Shown here one piece after another: positions 24,532 to 33,635 of a DNA stretch of 64,000 nt. Where the stretch lies: positions 124,001 to 188,000 of the forward strand of contig CAZKQW010000004.1 in the NCBI GenBank assembly GCA_964555055.1, given 5' to 3'. The stretch comes from GCA-016699445 sp964555055. Its GTDB lineage: Bacteria > UBA10199 > JACPAL01 > GCA-016699445. The position numbers and the translations under genes were made by a program. The number at the start of each line of letters is the position of its first letter. The first letter of the stretch is position 1. The notes beneath the pieces were generated by a model. The model made no database searches and had not been told where the DNA came from. It saw nothing but the letters and a program-made list of their open reading frames with translations.

Positions 24532-26976
24532 ATGGGGAGCAAAACCAAACAAAAGACGGTGGCTGAATCCAAGACCCGACGCAGAGAGGTCTGGGGGCTC
24601 ATATTCTTGACGCTGGCGTCGTTCGTCAGCCTTTGCCTGATTTCTTATCAGGCGAGCGATCCTTCTTTTTCCACTCTCGCGATCGGACGTCATGTCCAAA
24701 ATCTCGGCGGTGTCGTGGGGGCTCATATCGCTGACTTTCTTTTGACGACCTTTGGTTTTGGAGGCTATCTCATTCCGGTATCTTTTTTCGCCGTCGCCTT
24801 CGCTTATTTCGCTAAGATAAAACCCGATCGCGCGTCTCTCGCGAATCCCTGGAGGCGCGTGGTGGCGGGTCTCGTCTTAATCGCCGTCTCTTCCATCTTC
24901 TCTCACCTTTATTTCGGGGACATCACTTGGGGGCCCAAGGGCGACCGTATTTTGGACGCCGGCGGTTTGGTGGGTTTGTGGTTGGGAAAGTCGGGCGAAC
25001 GTTGGATCGGTCGTCCCGGCAGTTATTTATTGGTGGCGGTTTCTTTTTTATTGGCGATCGTCTCGACGACCTCAGTGTCTTTAGCCGCATTCTACCTTAA
25101 GCTCCAGGCATTCATCCAATGGATGGCTCTCTATTTCGGACGTAAAGCCGGATCGTTTTTAACGGTCTGGGGAGCGAGGTCGAGCCAGTGGCTCTCACAA
25201 AAGCGTCATTCCATCATCCAGGCGTATCTCCGTTGGCAGGAATCCCGTCGTCGTCCCACCGTTGCGCGCGAACCTCAAGTGTCCGCGGCTCGACGGGTCT
25301 CCGCTAAGGCGCTTCCCCAAAAAGAGAAGCGGGAAAAGGTAGAAGAATTGGGACGTCCTCTCGAAGAGGCTCGTCTATTTGCGGACCCCGTGATTGCTAA
25401 GACCAGTCCTCCCGAGGTGGATGCAGCGATAAGCCGTCTGGCGGATATCGAAGCCGTCGAGCCTGGAGGCGAACCCAAGATCCTTCCGCGCGTGGACTTA
25501 AAGGATATCCAAACGGCGCGTTCCGCGAAGGATCAATTGGAGCTTGGGACTTTCTTCGCCGAATATAAGCTGCCTCAGCTTTCCTTTTTGGATTCCGAAT
25601 CCCAAGAGACGGTGAAGGTCGATGAAGAAGCGTTAAAGATGAATTCCAAGCTTCTGGAAAAGAAGCTTTTGGATTACGGCGTCGAGGGACGCATCACCGA
25701 AATACATCCCGGACCCGTCATCACTATGTACGAGTTCGAGCCGGCGCCGGGCGTCAAAGTGAATAAAATCGTGAATCTCGAGGACGATCTTTCTCTGACG
25801 ATGGGTGGTAAGAGCGTGCGCATCATCGCACCGCTGCCGGGAAAAGCGGCGGTGGGCATCGAAATCCCGAATAACGAACGCGAAACGGTATGGCTTAAGG
25901 ACGTCATCGGCCATCCGAAGTTCCAAAAAGCCGAGTCGAAGATCACGTTGGCGATAGGGAAGGATACGGAAGGCATTCCTTACGTAGCCGATCTTGCCAA
26001 GATGCCGCACATGCTGGTCGCAGGCGCCACGGGGGCTGGAAAAAGCGTCCAGATCAACTCCATCATCCTCTCCCTCCTTTATAAAGCGACTCCGGATGAA
26101 GTCCGTTTGATCATGGTGGACCCTAAGATGCTTGAGCTTTCCATTTACGAGGGAATCCCCCACTTGCTCTTACCCGTGGTCACACAGCCTAAAAAGGCCT
26201 CGATGGCCCTGCGTTGGGCCGTAGGTGAGATGGAACGCCGTTACGAACTCCTCACCCAAAAGAGCACGCGTAATATCTTAGGTTATAATAAAGTCGTCTC
26301 TAAGGAAGAAAAACTGCCTTACATCGTGATCCTCATCGACGAATTGGCCGATCTCATGATGACGGCGGCCAAGGATGTCGAAGCTTCAGTGACGCGCTTG
26401 GCCCAAATGGCGCGCGCCGCCGGCATCCATTTGATTTTGGCGACTCAGAGACCGTCCGTGGACGTCATCACGGGGTTGATCAAGGCGAACTTCCCCGCCC
26501 GTATCTCCTTTAAAGTCTCGTCTAAGCACGATTCGCGCACGATCATCGATGCGGTCGGTGCCGAGCATCTTTTAGGATCGGGCGATATGTTATTCATGTC
26601 CGGTGGCGCTTCCAGCATGCTGCGCGTCCATGGGGCTTTCGTCTCCGAAACGGAAATCACGCGCGTCGTGACCCATTGGAAGGAACAAGGCGCACCCAAG
26701 CTCCTAGATGAATCGGTCCTAAAGGAGCCACCTTCGGAGGAGGAAGCCAAGGAAGGCGGGATCGACGACTTCGAAGACGAGTTGTACGATCAGGCCATCA
26801 AGATCGTCACGGATACGCGGCAGGCCTCCATCTCGATGATCCAACGCCGTCTGCGCATTGGTTATAATAGGGCCGCCCGAATGATCGAACGCATGGAACA
26901 AGAGGGCGTCGTGGGGCCGGCCGACGGCGCGAAGCCTCGCGAGGTCTACGCTCAAGAAGTCGAACGCGATCTATGA
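24532..26976 (+). CDS. ftsK: FtsK/SpoIIIE DNA translocase
   Basis: Septum-located DNA pump that clears chromosome ends and, with XerCD, resolves dimers. 814 residues. Four hydrophobic segments occupy about residues 20-185, followed by a linker (to about 330) that is shorter than in E. coli. The motor has the alpha/beta parts (DYGVEGRITEIHPGPVITMYEFEPAPGVK), Walker A AGATGAGKSVQIN and Walker B IVILIDELADLMM, with LATQRPSVDVITG. The C-terminal gamma winged helix (QASISMIQRRLRIGYNRAARMIERMEQEG) reads KOPS-like sites. It heads the overlapping operon ftsK-lolA-comF-suhB-like-TPR; the ftsK-lolA pairing is common in Gram-negatives. Confidence 0.97.
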   Translation: MGSKTKQKTVAESKTRRREVWGLIFLTLASFVSLCLISYQASDPSFSTLAIGRHVQNLGGVVGAHIADFLLTTFGFGGYLIPVSFFAVAFAYFAKIKPDRASLANPWRRVVAGLVLIAVSSIFSHLYFGDITWGPKGDRILDAGGLVGLWLGKSGERWIGRPGSYLLVAVSFLLAIVSTTSVSLAAFYLKLQAFIQWMALYFGRKAGSFLTVWGARSSQWLSQKRHSIIQAYLRWQESRRRPTVAREPQVSAARRVSAKALPQKEKREKVEELGRPLEEARLFADPVIAKTSPPEVDAAISRLADIEAVEPGGEPKILPRVDLKDIQTARSAKDQLELGTFFAEYKLPQLSFLDSESQETVKVDEEALKMNSKLLEKKLLDYGVEGRITEIHPGPVITMYEFEPAPGVKVNKIVNLEDDLSLTMGGKSVRIIAPLPGKAAVGIEIPNNERETVWLKDVIGHPKFQKAESKITLAIGKDTEGIPYVADLAKMPHMLVAGATGAGKSVQINSIILSLLYKATPDEVRLIMVDPKMLELSIYEGIPHLLLPVVTQPKKASMALRWAVGEMERRYELLTQKSTRNILGYNKVVSKEEKLPYIVILIDELADLMMTAAKDVEASVTRLAQMARAAGIHLILATQRPSVDVITGLIKANFPARISFKVSSKHDSRTIIDAVGAEHLLGSGDMLFMSGGASSMLRVHGAFVSETEITRVVTHWKEQGAPKLLDESVLKEPPSEEEAKEGGIDDFEDELYDQAIKIVTDTRQASISMIQRRLRIGYNRAARMIERMEQEGVVGPADGAKPREVYAQEVERDL

Positions 26977-27572
26977 AGTCTTTTTTCTCTTTCTGCCTGC
27001 TCCTATTTTCCGCGAACCTCAGCGCCGGCGTTTTAACCCAAAAAGTCCAAGAGACCTACCAGAAGACGTCTTCCTTTGAAGCTCACTTCATTCAGAAAAC
27101 CCATATCGAGCTCTTGGATCGCGATGTGGAGGAGATCGGCCAGTTGGTTTTCGCGCGCCCTGGGAAGTTCTCCATCCGTTATGATGGGGAGCAACCGCGT
27201 CAGTATCTTTGCGACGGACGGATCTTGGCAGTTTACCGCCCACTCGATAAAGAAGTGGAAATCCACGACGATGTTAACTCGTTAGTATCGCAAGAGGCCC
27301 TTGTTTTCTTGGGGGGCTTAGCAACAATGACGAAGGAATTTAAAGTCGCGGAATCCGGCGATCGATTGACCTTAGTCCCGAAATCACCCAAAGCCGTTAT
27401 GAAGAAGATGATTTTGAGCATTGATCCCAAAACGTCTTTAGTAATCCGCGCCGAGCTTTTTCCGAAGAGCGGCAACCGATCCGTCTATGACTTCTCGAAG
27501 ATACGCACCGACCAAGCCTACCCTGCGACCTTTTTTCAGCCGCCGCATGCCGGAGTGAAAATCAAGAAATGA
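26973..27572 (+). CDS. lolA: outer-membrane lipoprotein carrier protein
   Basis: Periplasmic chaperone that ferries lipoproteins from LolCDE to LolB. 199 residues with a signal peptide of about 18 residues (FSFCLLLFSANLSAG). The LolA half-barrel shows QETYQKTSSFEAHFIQKTHI, the RPGKFSIRYDGEQPRQYLCDGR block and the hydrophobic end of each strand. It overlaps ftsK by 4 nt (ATGA). Its presence implies a LolB-type outer-membrane lipoprotein system. Confidence 0.95.
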   Translation: MKSFFSFCLLLFSANLSAGVLTQKVQETYQKTSSFEAHFIQKTHIELLDRDVEEIGQLVFARPGKFSIRYDGEQPRQYLCDGRILAVYRPLDKEVEIHDDVNSLVSQEALVFLGGLATMTKEFKVAESGDRLTLVPKSPKAVMKKMILSIDPKTSLVIRAELFPKSGNRSVYDFSKIRTDQAYPATFFQPPHAGVKIKK

Positions 27573-28267
27573 AGCGTCTCTCGTCGTGGTTCCTTCCGAC
27601 CTGGATTTTCCCGAAGCGTTGTCTTTGTTGTCGAAAATTCATTAAAGAGGCTTTGGATCTCTGTTCTTTTTGCCAAGAATCCTGGTCCGCCTTAAAGCCG
27701 TCACGCTGCACGCTTTGCCTTTATCCATTCGGGGAAGATTTCCAGAACCATCTCTGCGGCGATTGCCTTGCGGAGGAAAATGGCTTTGAAAAGGTGATGG
27801 CTTTGGGGCTTTATCAGGAGAGTCTTAAGGATTTGATCCTAGGGTTCAAATTTCAAGGCCGGGAAAGGCTGGGGGATTTTTTCGCCCAACGCTTTTCCGA
27901 AGCGTGCCCCGAGGCGGATGTGATCCTGCCGGTCCCTCTCCATCCGAAGAAATTGCGCCAACGCGGTTATAATCAATCCGCCGTGATCGCGAAGCGCTTA
28001 TCCCGTATCCGAAAAATCGCGTGGAGTCCTTCTGTGCTGAAGAAAATTAAGGAAACCCTCCCTCAATCGGAATTGAGAGGAACGGCACGGCGGAAAAATC
28101 TGCAAGGAGCTTTCATCGTGACGGATCGGGAAAAAATTTCCGGAAAAAGAGTGCTTTTGATCGATGATGTGTATACCACCGGCACCACCGTGCGGGAGGC
28201 GTCGAAGCAACTCCTGAAACAAGGGGCGAAGTCCGTCACTGTCTTCGTCATTGCGAGAGCGACATGA
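27569..28267 (+). CDS. ComF family phosphoribosyltransferase-like protein
   Basis: A 232-residue ComF/GntX-type protein. The N-terminal zinc-ribbon-like part has CCRKFIKEALDLCSFC, CTLCLYPF and CGDC cysteine pairs. The C-terminal type I phosphoribosyltransferase domain has the PRPP loop VLLIDDVYTTGTTVREAS and the earlier VPLHPKKLRQRGYNQSA motif. ComF is linked to natural competence in several bacteria, though its molecular activity is unclear. It overlaps lolA by 4 nt and the next gene by 4 nt. Confidence 0.9.
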   Translation: MKRLSSWFLPTWIFPKRCLCCRKFIKEALDLCSFCQESWSALKPSRCTLCLYPFGEDFQNHLCGDCLAEENGFEKVMALGLYQESLKDLILGFKFQGRERLGDFFAQRFSEACPEADVILPVPLHPKKLRQRGYNQSAVIAKRLSRIRKIAWSPSVLKKIKETLPQSELRGTARRKNLQGAFIVTDREKISGKRVLLIDDVYTTGTTVREASKQLLKQGAKSVTVFVIARAT

Positions 28268-29061
28268 ATAAAAAGAAATTACTGAATGCGGCCGTCCAAG
28301 CCGCCCGAGAGGCGGGGGCGATCCAGAAAAAGGGGTGGGGCAAGAAACACCGCATCGAGTTCAAAGGCGAGATCAACCTCGTCACCGAGGTGGATAAGGC
28401 CTGCGAGAAGAAAATCGTCTCGATCCTTTCCAAGGCCTTTCCGGATCATGATTTTCTCACGGAGGAGTCGGGAGCCCACAATAAAAAATCGGACTATAAA
28501 TGGATCATCGATCCTTTAGATGGAACGACGAACTACGCGCATGCTTTCCCGTCGTTTTGCGTATCGATCGGTCTGGAGTATTGTGGCGAAGTCATGGTTG
28601 GCGTGGTCTATAACCCGATTCATGATGAGCTCTTCACGGGCATCCGCGGGCAAGGGGCTTGGCTCAACGGCAAGAAGATTTCCGTGTCTTCCATTCGAGA
28701 CTTGAAGCGGAGCCTGCTCGGCACTGGTTTCGCTTATAATGTCCAAGTGGCTAAGGATAATAACCTCAATCATCTCGGCAACTTCCTGAAACGGGCCCAA
28801 GGCATCCGCCGTATGGGCGCCGCCGCCATCGATATCTGTTACGTGGCATGCGGGAGGTTGGAGGGTTTTTGGGAGATGGAGTTGTGGCCATGGGACATCG
28901 CGGCCGGCTGCTTGATCTTGGAGGAAGCGGGCGGGAAGACCTCGATGTTCGACGGAAGCGCTTTGGATCTTTATGGTAAACAAATCATCGTCTCCAATGG
29001 TAAGATTCATGAAGCGATGGTGCAGGTCGTGCAAAAAGGGATGAAAAGCTTTGGCTGCTAG
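28264..29061 (+). CDS. inositol-monophosphatase-family enzyme (SuhB-like)
   Basis: Mg-dependent phosphatase of the IMPase superfamily, 265 residues. Metal ligands are visible as EESG in DFLTEESGAHNKK, WIIDPLDGTTNYAHAFPSFCVSIGL, and the final ligand in WELWPWDIAAGCLILEEAGGK (residues about 200-225). It could act on inositol phosphates or, like E. coli SuhB, in ribosomal antitermination; the sequence does not decide. It overlaps comF by 4 nt (ATGA), and the TPR gene starts inside its end. Confidence 0.93.
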   Translation: MNKKKLLNAAVQAAREAGAIQKKGWGKKHRIEFKGEINLVTEVDKACEKKIVSILSKAFPDHDFLTEESGAHNKKSDYKWIIDPLDGTTNYAHAFPSFCVSIGLEYCGEVMVGVVYNPIHDELFTGIRGQGAWLNGKKISVSSIRDLKRSLLGTGFAYNVQVAKDNNLNHLGNFLKRAQGIRRMGAAAIDICYVACGRLEGFWEMELWPWDIAAGCLILEEAGGKTSMFDGSALDLYGKQIIVSNGKIHEAMVQVVQKGMKSFGC

Positions 29062-29701
29062 CGTCCAAAAAGAGATCATCGAGGTTTTGAGAAAAATCCA
29101 GGAGAGGGCTTTTCCGGAAGCCGAGGCTCTTTTGAAGAATTTATTGAACCAATCGGAGATAAGCCGGGAAAAAGAAGCCCAGGCTTTAGCGCTTTCAACT
29201 TTTGGTGTGCTGGAAAAAGTCCGGGAAGATTATAAAGCCGCTTGGCGCTACTATGAAAAAGCTGAAAAGCTTCTTCCGGACGATCCCTCCTTAAAACTCA
29301 TCATGAGCCAGCTCTTGATCCATGAGTTTTCCCAATACGACGCAGCGATCAAAAAAATGAAGAAAGTGCTCACCCTAGCCAAAGGCTCCGCCTCATTCGA
29401 ACACCAGGCCCATGCGATGATGGCGATCGCTTATTTAAGGAAGGGTGATCGGAAGAAGGCGATCGAAATGCTCCGGGAGTCGATGCGGGATGATTTTGCG
29501 GCAATTTCTTCCGCTCAGAATATCAACCTCGAGGTGATCGAGGCTTTTCTGGCGCGCCATTTCGAAACCGAATCCTGCCGTGTTTATCTGGAAAAAGCCT
29601 TAACTTTGGCGAAATCCAAAAAAGAGAACTCCGAAATCCGCCTTTTCACGAAGCTTCTCGAGGGTTTGTCTCATGCCCACGAAACACACGTATTCCATTA
29701 A
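29051..29701 (+). CDS. tetratricopeptide-repeat-like helical protein
   Basis: A 216-residue helical protein. TPR-like pairs are seen in REDYKAAWRYYEKAEKLLPDDPS, SQYDAAIKKMKKVLTLAKG and AMMAIAYLRKGDRKKAIEMLRESM. It has no signal peptide, so it is probably a cytosolic protein-protein adaptor. The start is a TTG at 29051, 11 nt before the preceding stop; starting here keeps the coupling with that gene, but a later start is possible. It closes the ftsK operon. Confidence 0.75.
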   Translation: MAASVQKEIIEVLRKIQERAFPEAEALLKNLLNQSEISREKEAQALALSTFGVLEKVREDYKAAWRYYEKAEKLLPDDPSLKLIMSQLLIHEFSQYDAAIKKMKKVLTLAKGSASFEHQAHAMMAIAYLRKGDRKKAIEMLRESMRDDFAAISSAQNINLEVIEAFLARHFETESCRVYLEKALTLAKSKKENSEIRLFTKLLEGLSHAHETHVFH

Positions 29702-30106
29702 ATTATTCCCAGATGATAGTTCCAAGGTATCAGTTTTTTGCGATACAATCGGTTCCCCCCGGTCTGGACTTATCCCTAAATCCATTATCAAATTGAGATG
29801 AGTTTCTCATTTCGAGAAAATGAAAGCGTTTAGTGGGATGTAATGCCCAAATAAGAAGCTCGAGACGAGTATTAAAGAATTTATAAGCCCATGCCGTATA
29901 CAATTGTATTCACTGTTCTATGCAAATGAGGGATTGTGTTTGATAAAAGTAAGGAAGTCGTCGTAAATGAAAAATATGGTATATGAAATGCATTCATATG
30001 TGAAAGTCCTGATAAATAGAGAAAAGTGAAGTTTGTGATTGGTCAGTTTTGCCTATGTAGGTGTTCTATGTAGGTGTTCAATGAAGTTCCCAGGAGCGTA
30101 AATTTT
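29702..30106 (+). promoter_or_regulatory. AT-rich regulatory gap ahead of the giant secreted-protein genes
   Basis: This 405-bp stretch holds no gene. It contains a perfect 12-bp palindrome ATACAATTGTAT (29898-29909), an inverted repeat ATATGAA-5 nt-TTCATAT (29981-29999) and a 13-nt tandem duplication of CTATGTAGGTGTT (30053-30078). It is clearly richer in A+T than its flanks. The two inverted repeats could bind regulators of the island; no clean sigma70 promoter could be placed. Confidence 0.45.
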
Positions 30107-33100
30107 ATGAAAAAAAATAAATTGTGGTTGATTTCGATAGGAGTAGTTCTCTTAACGGGACTTTCAGTTTTTTATCATTTGACTCGAACCTCAACCGTCA
30201 GTCGGTTGTCAGAAGGGAATGTAGAGACGCTCCCGTTGGAAGCTCAATTTGTTGTATCTGAAACTTTAGGGAAAAGTCAGAAGGTGTATCAGGCCAAAAA
30301 AAATAACGACCATTATGTTTTCTTAAATCCCTCCCAATCCCTTGAAATGCGTTTTGACGGAAACGGGGCTCTGGTGAAAACGAAACAGGGGACATGGGGA
30401 CTCTCTTGGGTCGCTCAACAAAACTCTTTGGGTGGGAGCTCTCTAACTCCTTCTTTTCGAGTAGAACAAAACCGTGTGACTTATGATCACGGAAGCATTG
30501 AAGAGTGGTACGTCAACGGACCCTATGGGATACAACAAGGTTTTACTCTTAAGAAAAAAAGGTCTGAGGATGGAAATCGAGTCACTCTTCGTTTGAAAGA
30601 AGTGGGGAATTTAAAAGGGTATTTAGAAAATGGCACGTTGAAAGTCACTCCTAGTGCGAAGCAGGAAAGTAATAAAAGCGAGGTTATTACTTACGGAGGA
30701 CTTTATGCGTATGATGCCCAAGGCAAAAGCCTTCCCGTTTGGATGGAAAAAGAATCAGATCATCTCCTGATTCATGCGGAAACTTTAGGTGCGGATTATC
30801 CGATCGTGATCGACCCTTTTATAAGACAAGCGCGGGCTTTGACTTCTTATCAGGGTTTTTTTGCTGGTCATGTAAATAATATTTTCGGTTGGTCCACGGC
30901 TTTGAGTGGAAATCGCATGGTCATTGGTGCGCCTTACCAAAACGTTGGTTCTAATGTAAGGCAGGGTGCTGCGTATGTTTTTTCGCGTTTAGGTACAAGT
31001 TGGGTTCAAGAGGCGGTATTAATTGCCGGTGATGGTGCTGCTGGAGATATATTTGGTGCGGCAGTGGGGATAGATGGGGATCGGATCGTTGTGGCAGCGC
31101 CTTATAATGATATAGGTAGTCATCCCAATCAGGGAGCTGTCTATTTTTTCAGCTTTTCCTCCGTAAGCGAAGCTTGGTCACAGGAGCAAAAAATAGTCAC
31201 TTCGAATGGTATGTCGAATGATAACCTAGGTTATTTTTCCGAGCCCACGAGAACCCTCGTCATTGAAGGGGACACGCTTGTTGTAGGCTCCTTAACGGCG
31301 AATGGGGGTCGAGGAGCTGTATATGTTTTTAATTATTCGATCCCCTCTTTGTGGACTCAACAACAAGAACTTACGGCGATCGATGGGAATGTAGGTGATT
31401 TTTTTGGTAGTGCTATTGCGTTGAGCGGCAATATGATCATTGTTGGGGCTTACGGGGATGATATCGGTAGCGTAGCAAATCAGGGGGCTGCTTACGTTTT
31501 TACCCGCCTTAACCCTACTGCTGAGTGGCAGTTAGTCGAACGACTTACAGCGAATGATGGCTCTAGCGATGATAACTTTGGTTTTGCTGTGGCTGCTTCT
31601 GGAAATCGCGTTGTTATTGGCGCTCCCAATAAAGCTGTTGGGATGAACTATAGCCAGGGCGCTATCTATGTTTTTACATTAACAGGTTCGACATGGAGCC
31701 AGGTACGCATTGTAGCGGAACGTGGGAGTACTAATGAGCTATTAGGCAGATCTATATCTTTTAATGGGTTGCGGATATTAGGTGGGGCTCGAGGAATTAG
31801 TGATAGATCCTATCGGGATGTAGGGGGTGGTTATCTATTTTCTCTCGTAGGGAGCTCATGGCTACAAGTGCAAAAGCTGACTATTAATGAGAGCCGTAAT
31901 ACTGCTTGGTATGGGGATAGTGTTGCGCTCGATGGTGATTATCTCTTATTAGCAACTGGTCAGGTGCCTAAGATTTATGTATTCCACCGCTCTTCCGACA
32001 CAACGCCTTCTTGGACTCAGCAACAACAAGTTAAAACTATAGGGGGAGCACAAGGGGATCAATTCGGTTACTCTGTTTCTGCCACCTCGGATCGTATTGT
32101 TGTAGGAGCTCCTTATCAAGACAAAGACGGTAATATGGACCAAGGCGCTGCATTCGTGTTTCTTAAGTCTCCTACTACGAATCAGTGGTCTCAGGAACAG
32201 GCTCTATTCGCCTTTGACGGTGCCGCGGGAGACCATTTCGGAAGCTCTGTCGCTATGAATGCTAACGGTAATAAGATCGCCATTGGAGCGCCTGATGTGG
32301 ATGCTAGACGTGGGCCGGGACAAGGGGCGGCTTATATATTTGTGAGATCCCTCACAAGCCCTCCTTGGAGTGAGGAGCAAAAGCTTGTCGGTTCTGCAAC
32401 CGAGGCAGGGGATCATTTTGGTTCTTCCATTTCCATGAATAATGAACCCTCCGTTAATGAGCGTGTTATTGTCGGCGTTCCTATGGATGATGTGGGGGCA
32501 ACGGTTGATCAAGGTTCTGTTTATACGTTTTTTTATTCCGCTTTTGACACGCCTTCATGGTCTGAAGAACAACAATTGATCGCAGATGACGGCGCGACTC
32601 GTTCGCATTTTGGTCACTCTGTCTCTCTTAATGGAGATCGAGTTATTGTCGGTGCTCCCGATCATCGCGTGGGCACTAATGATGCACAGGGTAAAGCTTA
32701 CGTATTCTCCTTCTCGTCCACTAGATGGGCCCTTGAGCAAGCATTGACCGCGAATAACGGGCTCTCCAATGATCAGTTTGGTTCTGCGGTGTCTATCCAC
32801 GGAGATGGCTTGGTTGTTGGAGCTCCAGGTCGTGCAAGAGACCCTTCGCATAATTATGAGGGAGCTGCTTATATTTTTTCACATTCCCCTTCAGCCCCGT
32901 CCCCTTGGAGCCAAGAGATATATTTAACACCTTCAGACAGTGGTGATACTCACGGTTTCGGCAAGTCTGTTTCCATTCATGGGGATATCGCCCTTGTAGG
33001 GGCTCCTACCCATTCAATAGGAAGTACGGTTGCTAGGGAAGGTTCTGCTTACCTATTTTTTATAAATGGTTCTAATTGGACAGAAGAACTCCTAACCTCT

Positions 33101-33622
33101 GTTAGGGCTAATGGTGCAGAGTTTGGATCTTCCGTAGCTATCAGTGGAGGTACAGCCGTTGTAGGGATACCCCTCGACGATGCAGGGATTGCCTCTTTAA
33201 CAGATCGTGGTTCTGTGGATGTTTTTTTAGTATCGGCTTCTCCTATCATTACTTCTTCAGGTGGAAGCGGCGGCTCAGGTGGCACAGGAGGTGCTGAAGT
33301 GGGTGGCAGTGGTGGTTCGGAAACGGGAGGGAGTGGTGGCACGGGAGGTGCTGAAGTGGGTGGCAGTGGTGGTTCGGAAATTGGAGGGAGTGGTGGCACT
33401 AGTGAAGGTTCGGGTGGAACTTCAGGTTCTGGCGGAGACACAGGCGTAATTGGTGGTGGTGTGAGCGGGATTTCAGGAGGAGGCGGATCTAATGCTTCCG
33501 GTGGAGTTTCGGGAGCCAGTGGCATTGGTGGTGGTGATGTGAATCCTGGTGCAGGGGATGGCGCCACTGAGAGTAGCGGGGGATGTTCCTGCCATGTGAC
33601 ACCGGATAGTGAACTGAAATAA
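30107..33622 (+). CDS. giant FG-GAP beta-propeller protein with Gly/Ser linker and CSC tail
   Basis: A secreted or surface protein of 1171 residues. The N-terminal hydrophobic segment (MKKNKLWLISIGVVLLTGLSVFYHL) is a signal or anchor. Residues about 45-250 form an unknown beta-rich domain. From about 260 to 1030 at least a dozen integrin-type FG-GAP repeats follow, each like DRIVVGAPYQDKDGNMDQGAAFVF, enough for one or two seven-bladed propellers. Next comes a Gly/Ser linker of about 95 residues with a 57-bp tandem repeat, then a tail with GGGDVNPG and SSGGCSCHV. The ATG at 30107 has AGGAG 10 nt upstream; an earlier in-frame ATG at 30074 is less likely. The coding DNA is poorer in GC than the neighbours. 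Confidence 0.85.
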   Translation: MKKNKLWLISIGVVLLTGLSVFYHLTRTSTVSRLSEGNVETLPLEAQFVVSETLGKSQKVYQAKKNNDHYVFLNPSQSLEMRFDGNGALVKTKQGTWGLSWVAQQNSLGGSSLTPSFRVEQNRVTYDHGSIEEWYVNGPYGIQQGFTLKKKRSEDGNRVTLRLKEVGNLKGYLENGTLKVTPSAKQESNKSEVITYGGLYAYDAQGKSLPVWMEKESDHLLIHAETLGADYPIVIDPFIRQARALTSYQGFFAGHVNNIFGWSTALSGNRMVIGAPYQNVGSNVRQGAAYVFSRLGTSWVQEAVLIAGDGAAGDIFGAAVGIDGDRIVVAAPYNDIGSHPNQGAVYFFSFSSVSEAWSQEQKIVTSNGMSNDNLGYFSEPTRTLVIEGDTLVVGSLTANGGRGAVYVFNYSIPSLWTQQQELTAIDGNVGDFFGSAIALSGNMIIVGAYGDDIGSVANQGAAYVFTRLNPTAEWQLVERLTANDGSSDDNFGFAVAASGNRVVIGAPNKAVGMNYSQGAIYVFTLTGSTWSQVRIVAERGSTNELLGRSISFNGLRILGGARGISDRSYRDVGGGYLFSLVGSSWLQVQKLTINESRNTAWYGDSVALDGDYLLLATGQVPKIYVFHRSSDTTPSWTQQQQVKTIGGAQGDQFGYSVSATSDRIVVGAPYQDKDGNMDQGAAFVFLKSPTTNQWSQEQALFAFDGAAGDHFGSSVAMNANGNKIAIGAPDVDARRGPGQGAAYIFVRSLTSPPWSEEQKLVGSATEAGDHFGSSISMNNEPSVNERVIVGVPMDDVGATVDQGSVYTFFYSAFDTPSWSEEQQLIADDGATRSHFGHSVSLNGDRVIVGAPDHRVGTNDAQGKAYVFSFSSTRWALEQALTANNGLSNDQFGSAVSIHGDGLVVGAPGRARDPSHNYEGAAYIFSHSPSAPSPWSQEIYLTPSDSGDTHGFGKSVSIHGDIALVGAPTHSIGSTVAREGSAYLFFINGSNWTEELLTSVRANGAEFGSSVAISGGTAVVGIPLDDAGIASLTDRGSVDVFLVSASPIITSSGGSGGSGGTGGAEVGGSGGSETGGSGGTGGAEVGGSGGSEIGGSGGTSEGSGGTSGSGGDTGVIGGGVSGISGGGGSNASGGVSGASGIGGGDVNPGAGDGATESSGGCSCHVTPDSELK
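33278..33391 (+). repeat. 57-bp tandem repeat in the Gly/Ser linker
   Basis: Two copies (33278-33334 and 33335-33391) differ at only a few bases and encode 19-residue Gly/Ser/Glu units with the pattern GGTGGAEVGGSGGSE. A partial third copy follows. Such repeats expand and contract by slippage, so linker length may vary between strains. Confidence 0.85.
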
Positions 33623-33635
33623 AAAAGGTAAAGGT

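Noticed and set aside
33260..33600. Gly/Ser repeats considered as a CRISPR or phage repeat array
   Set aside because: The repeats are in frame, without unique spacers, and encode a linker.
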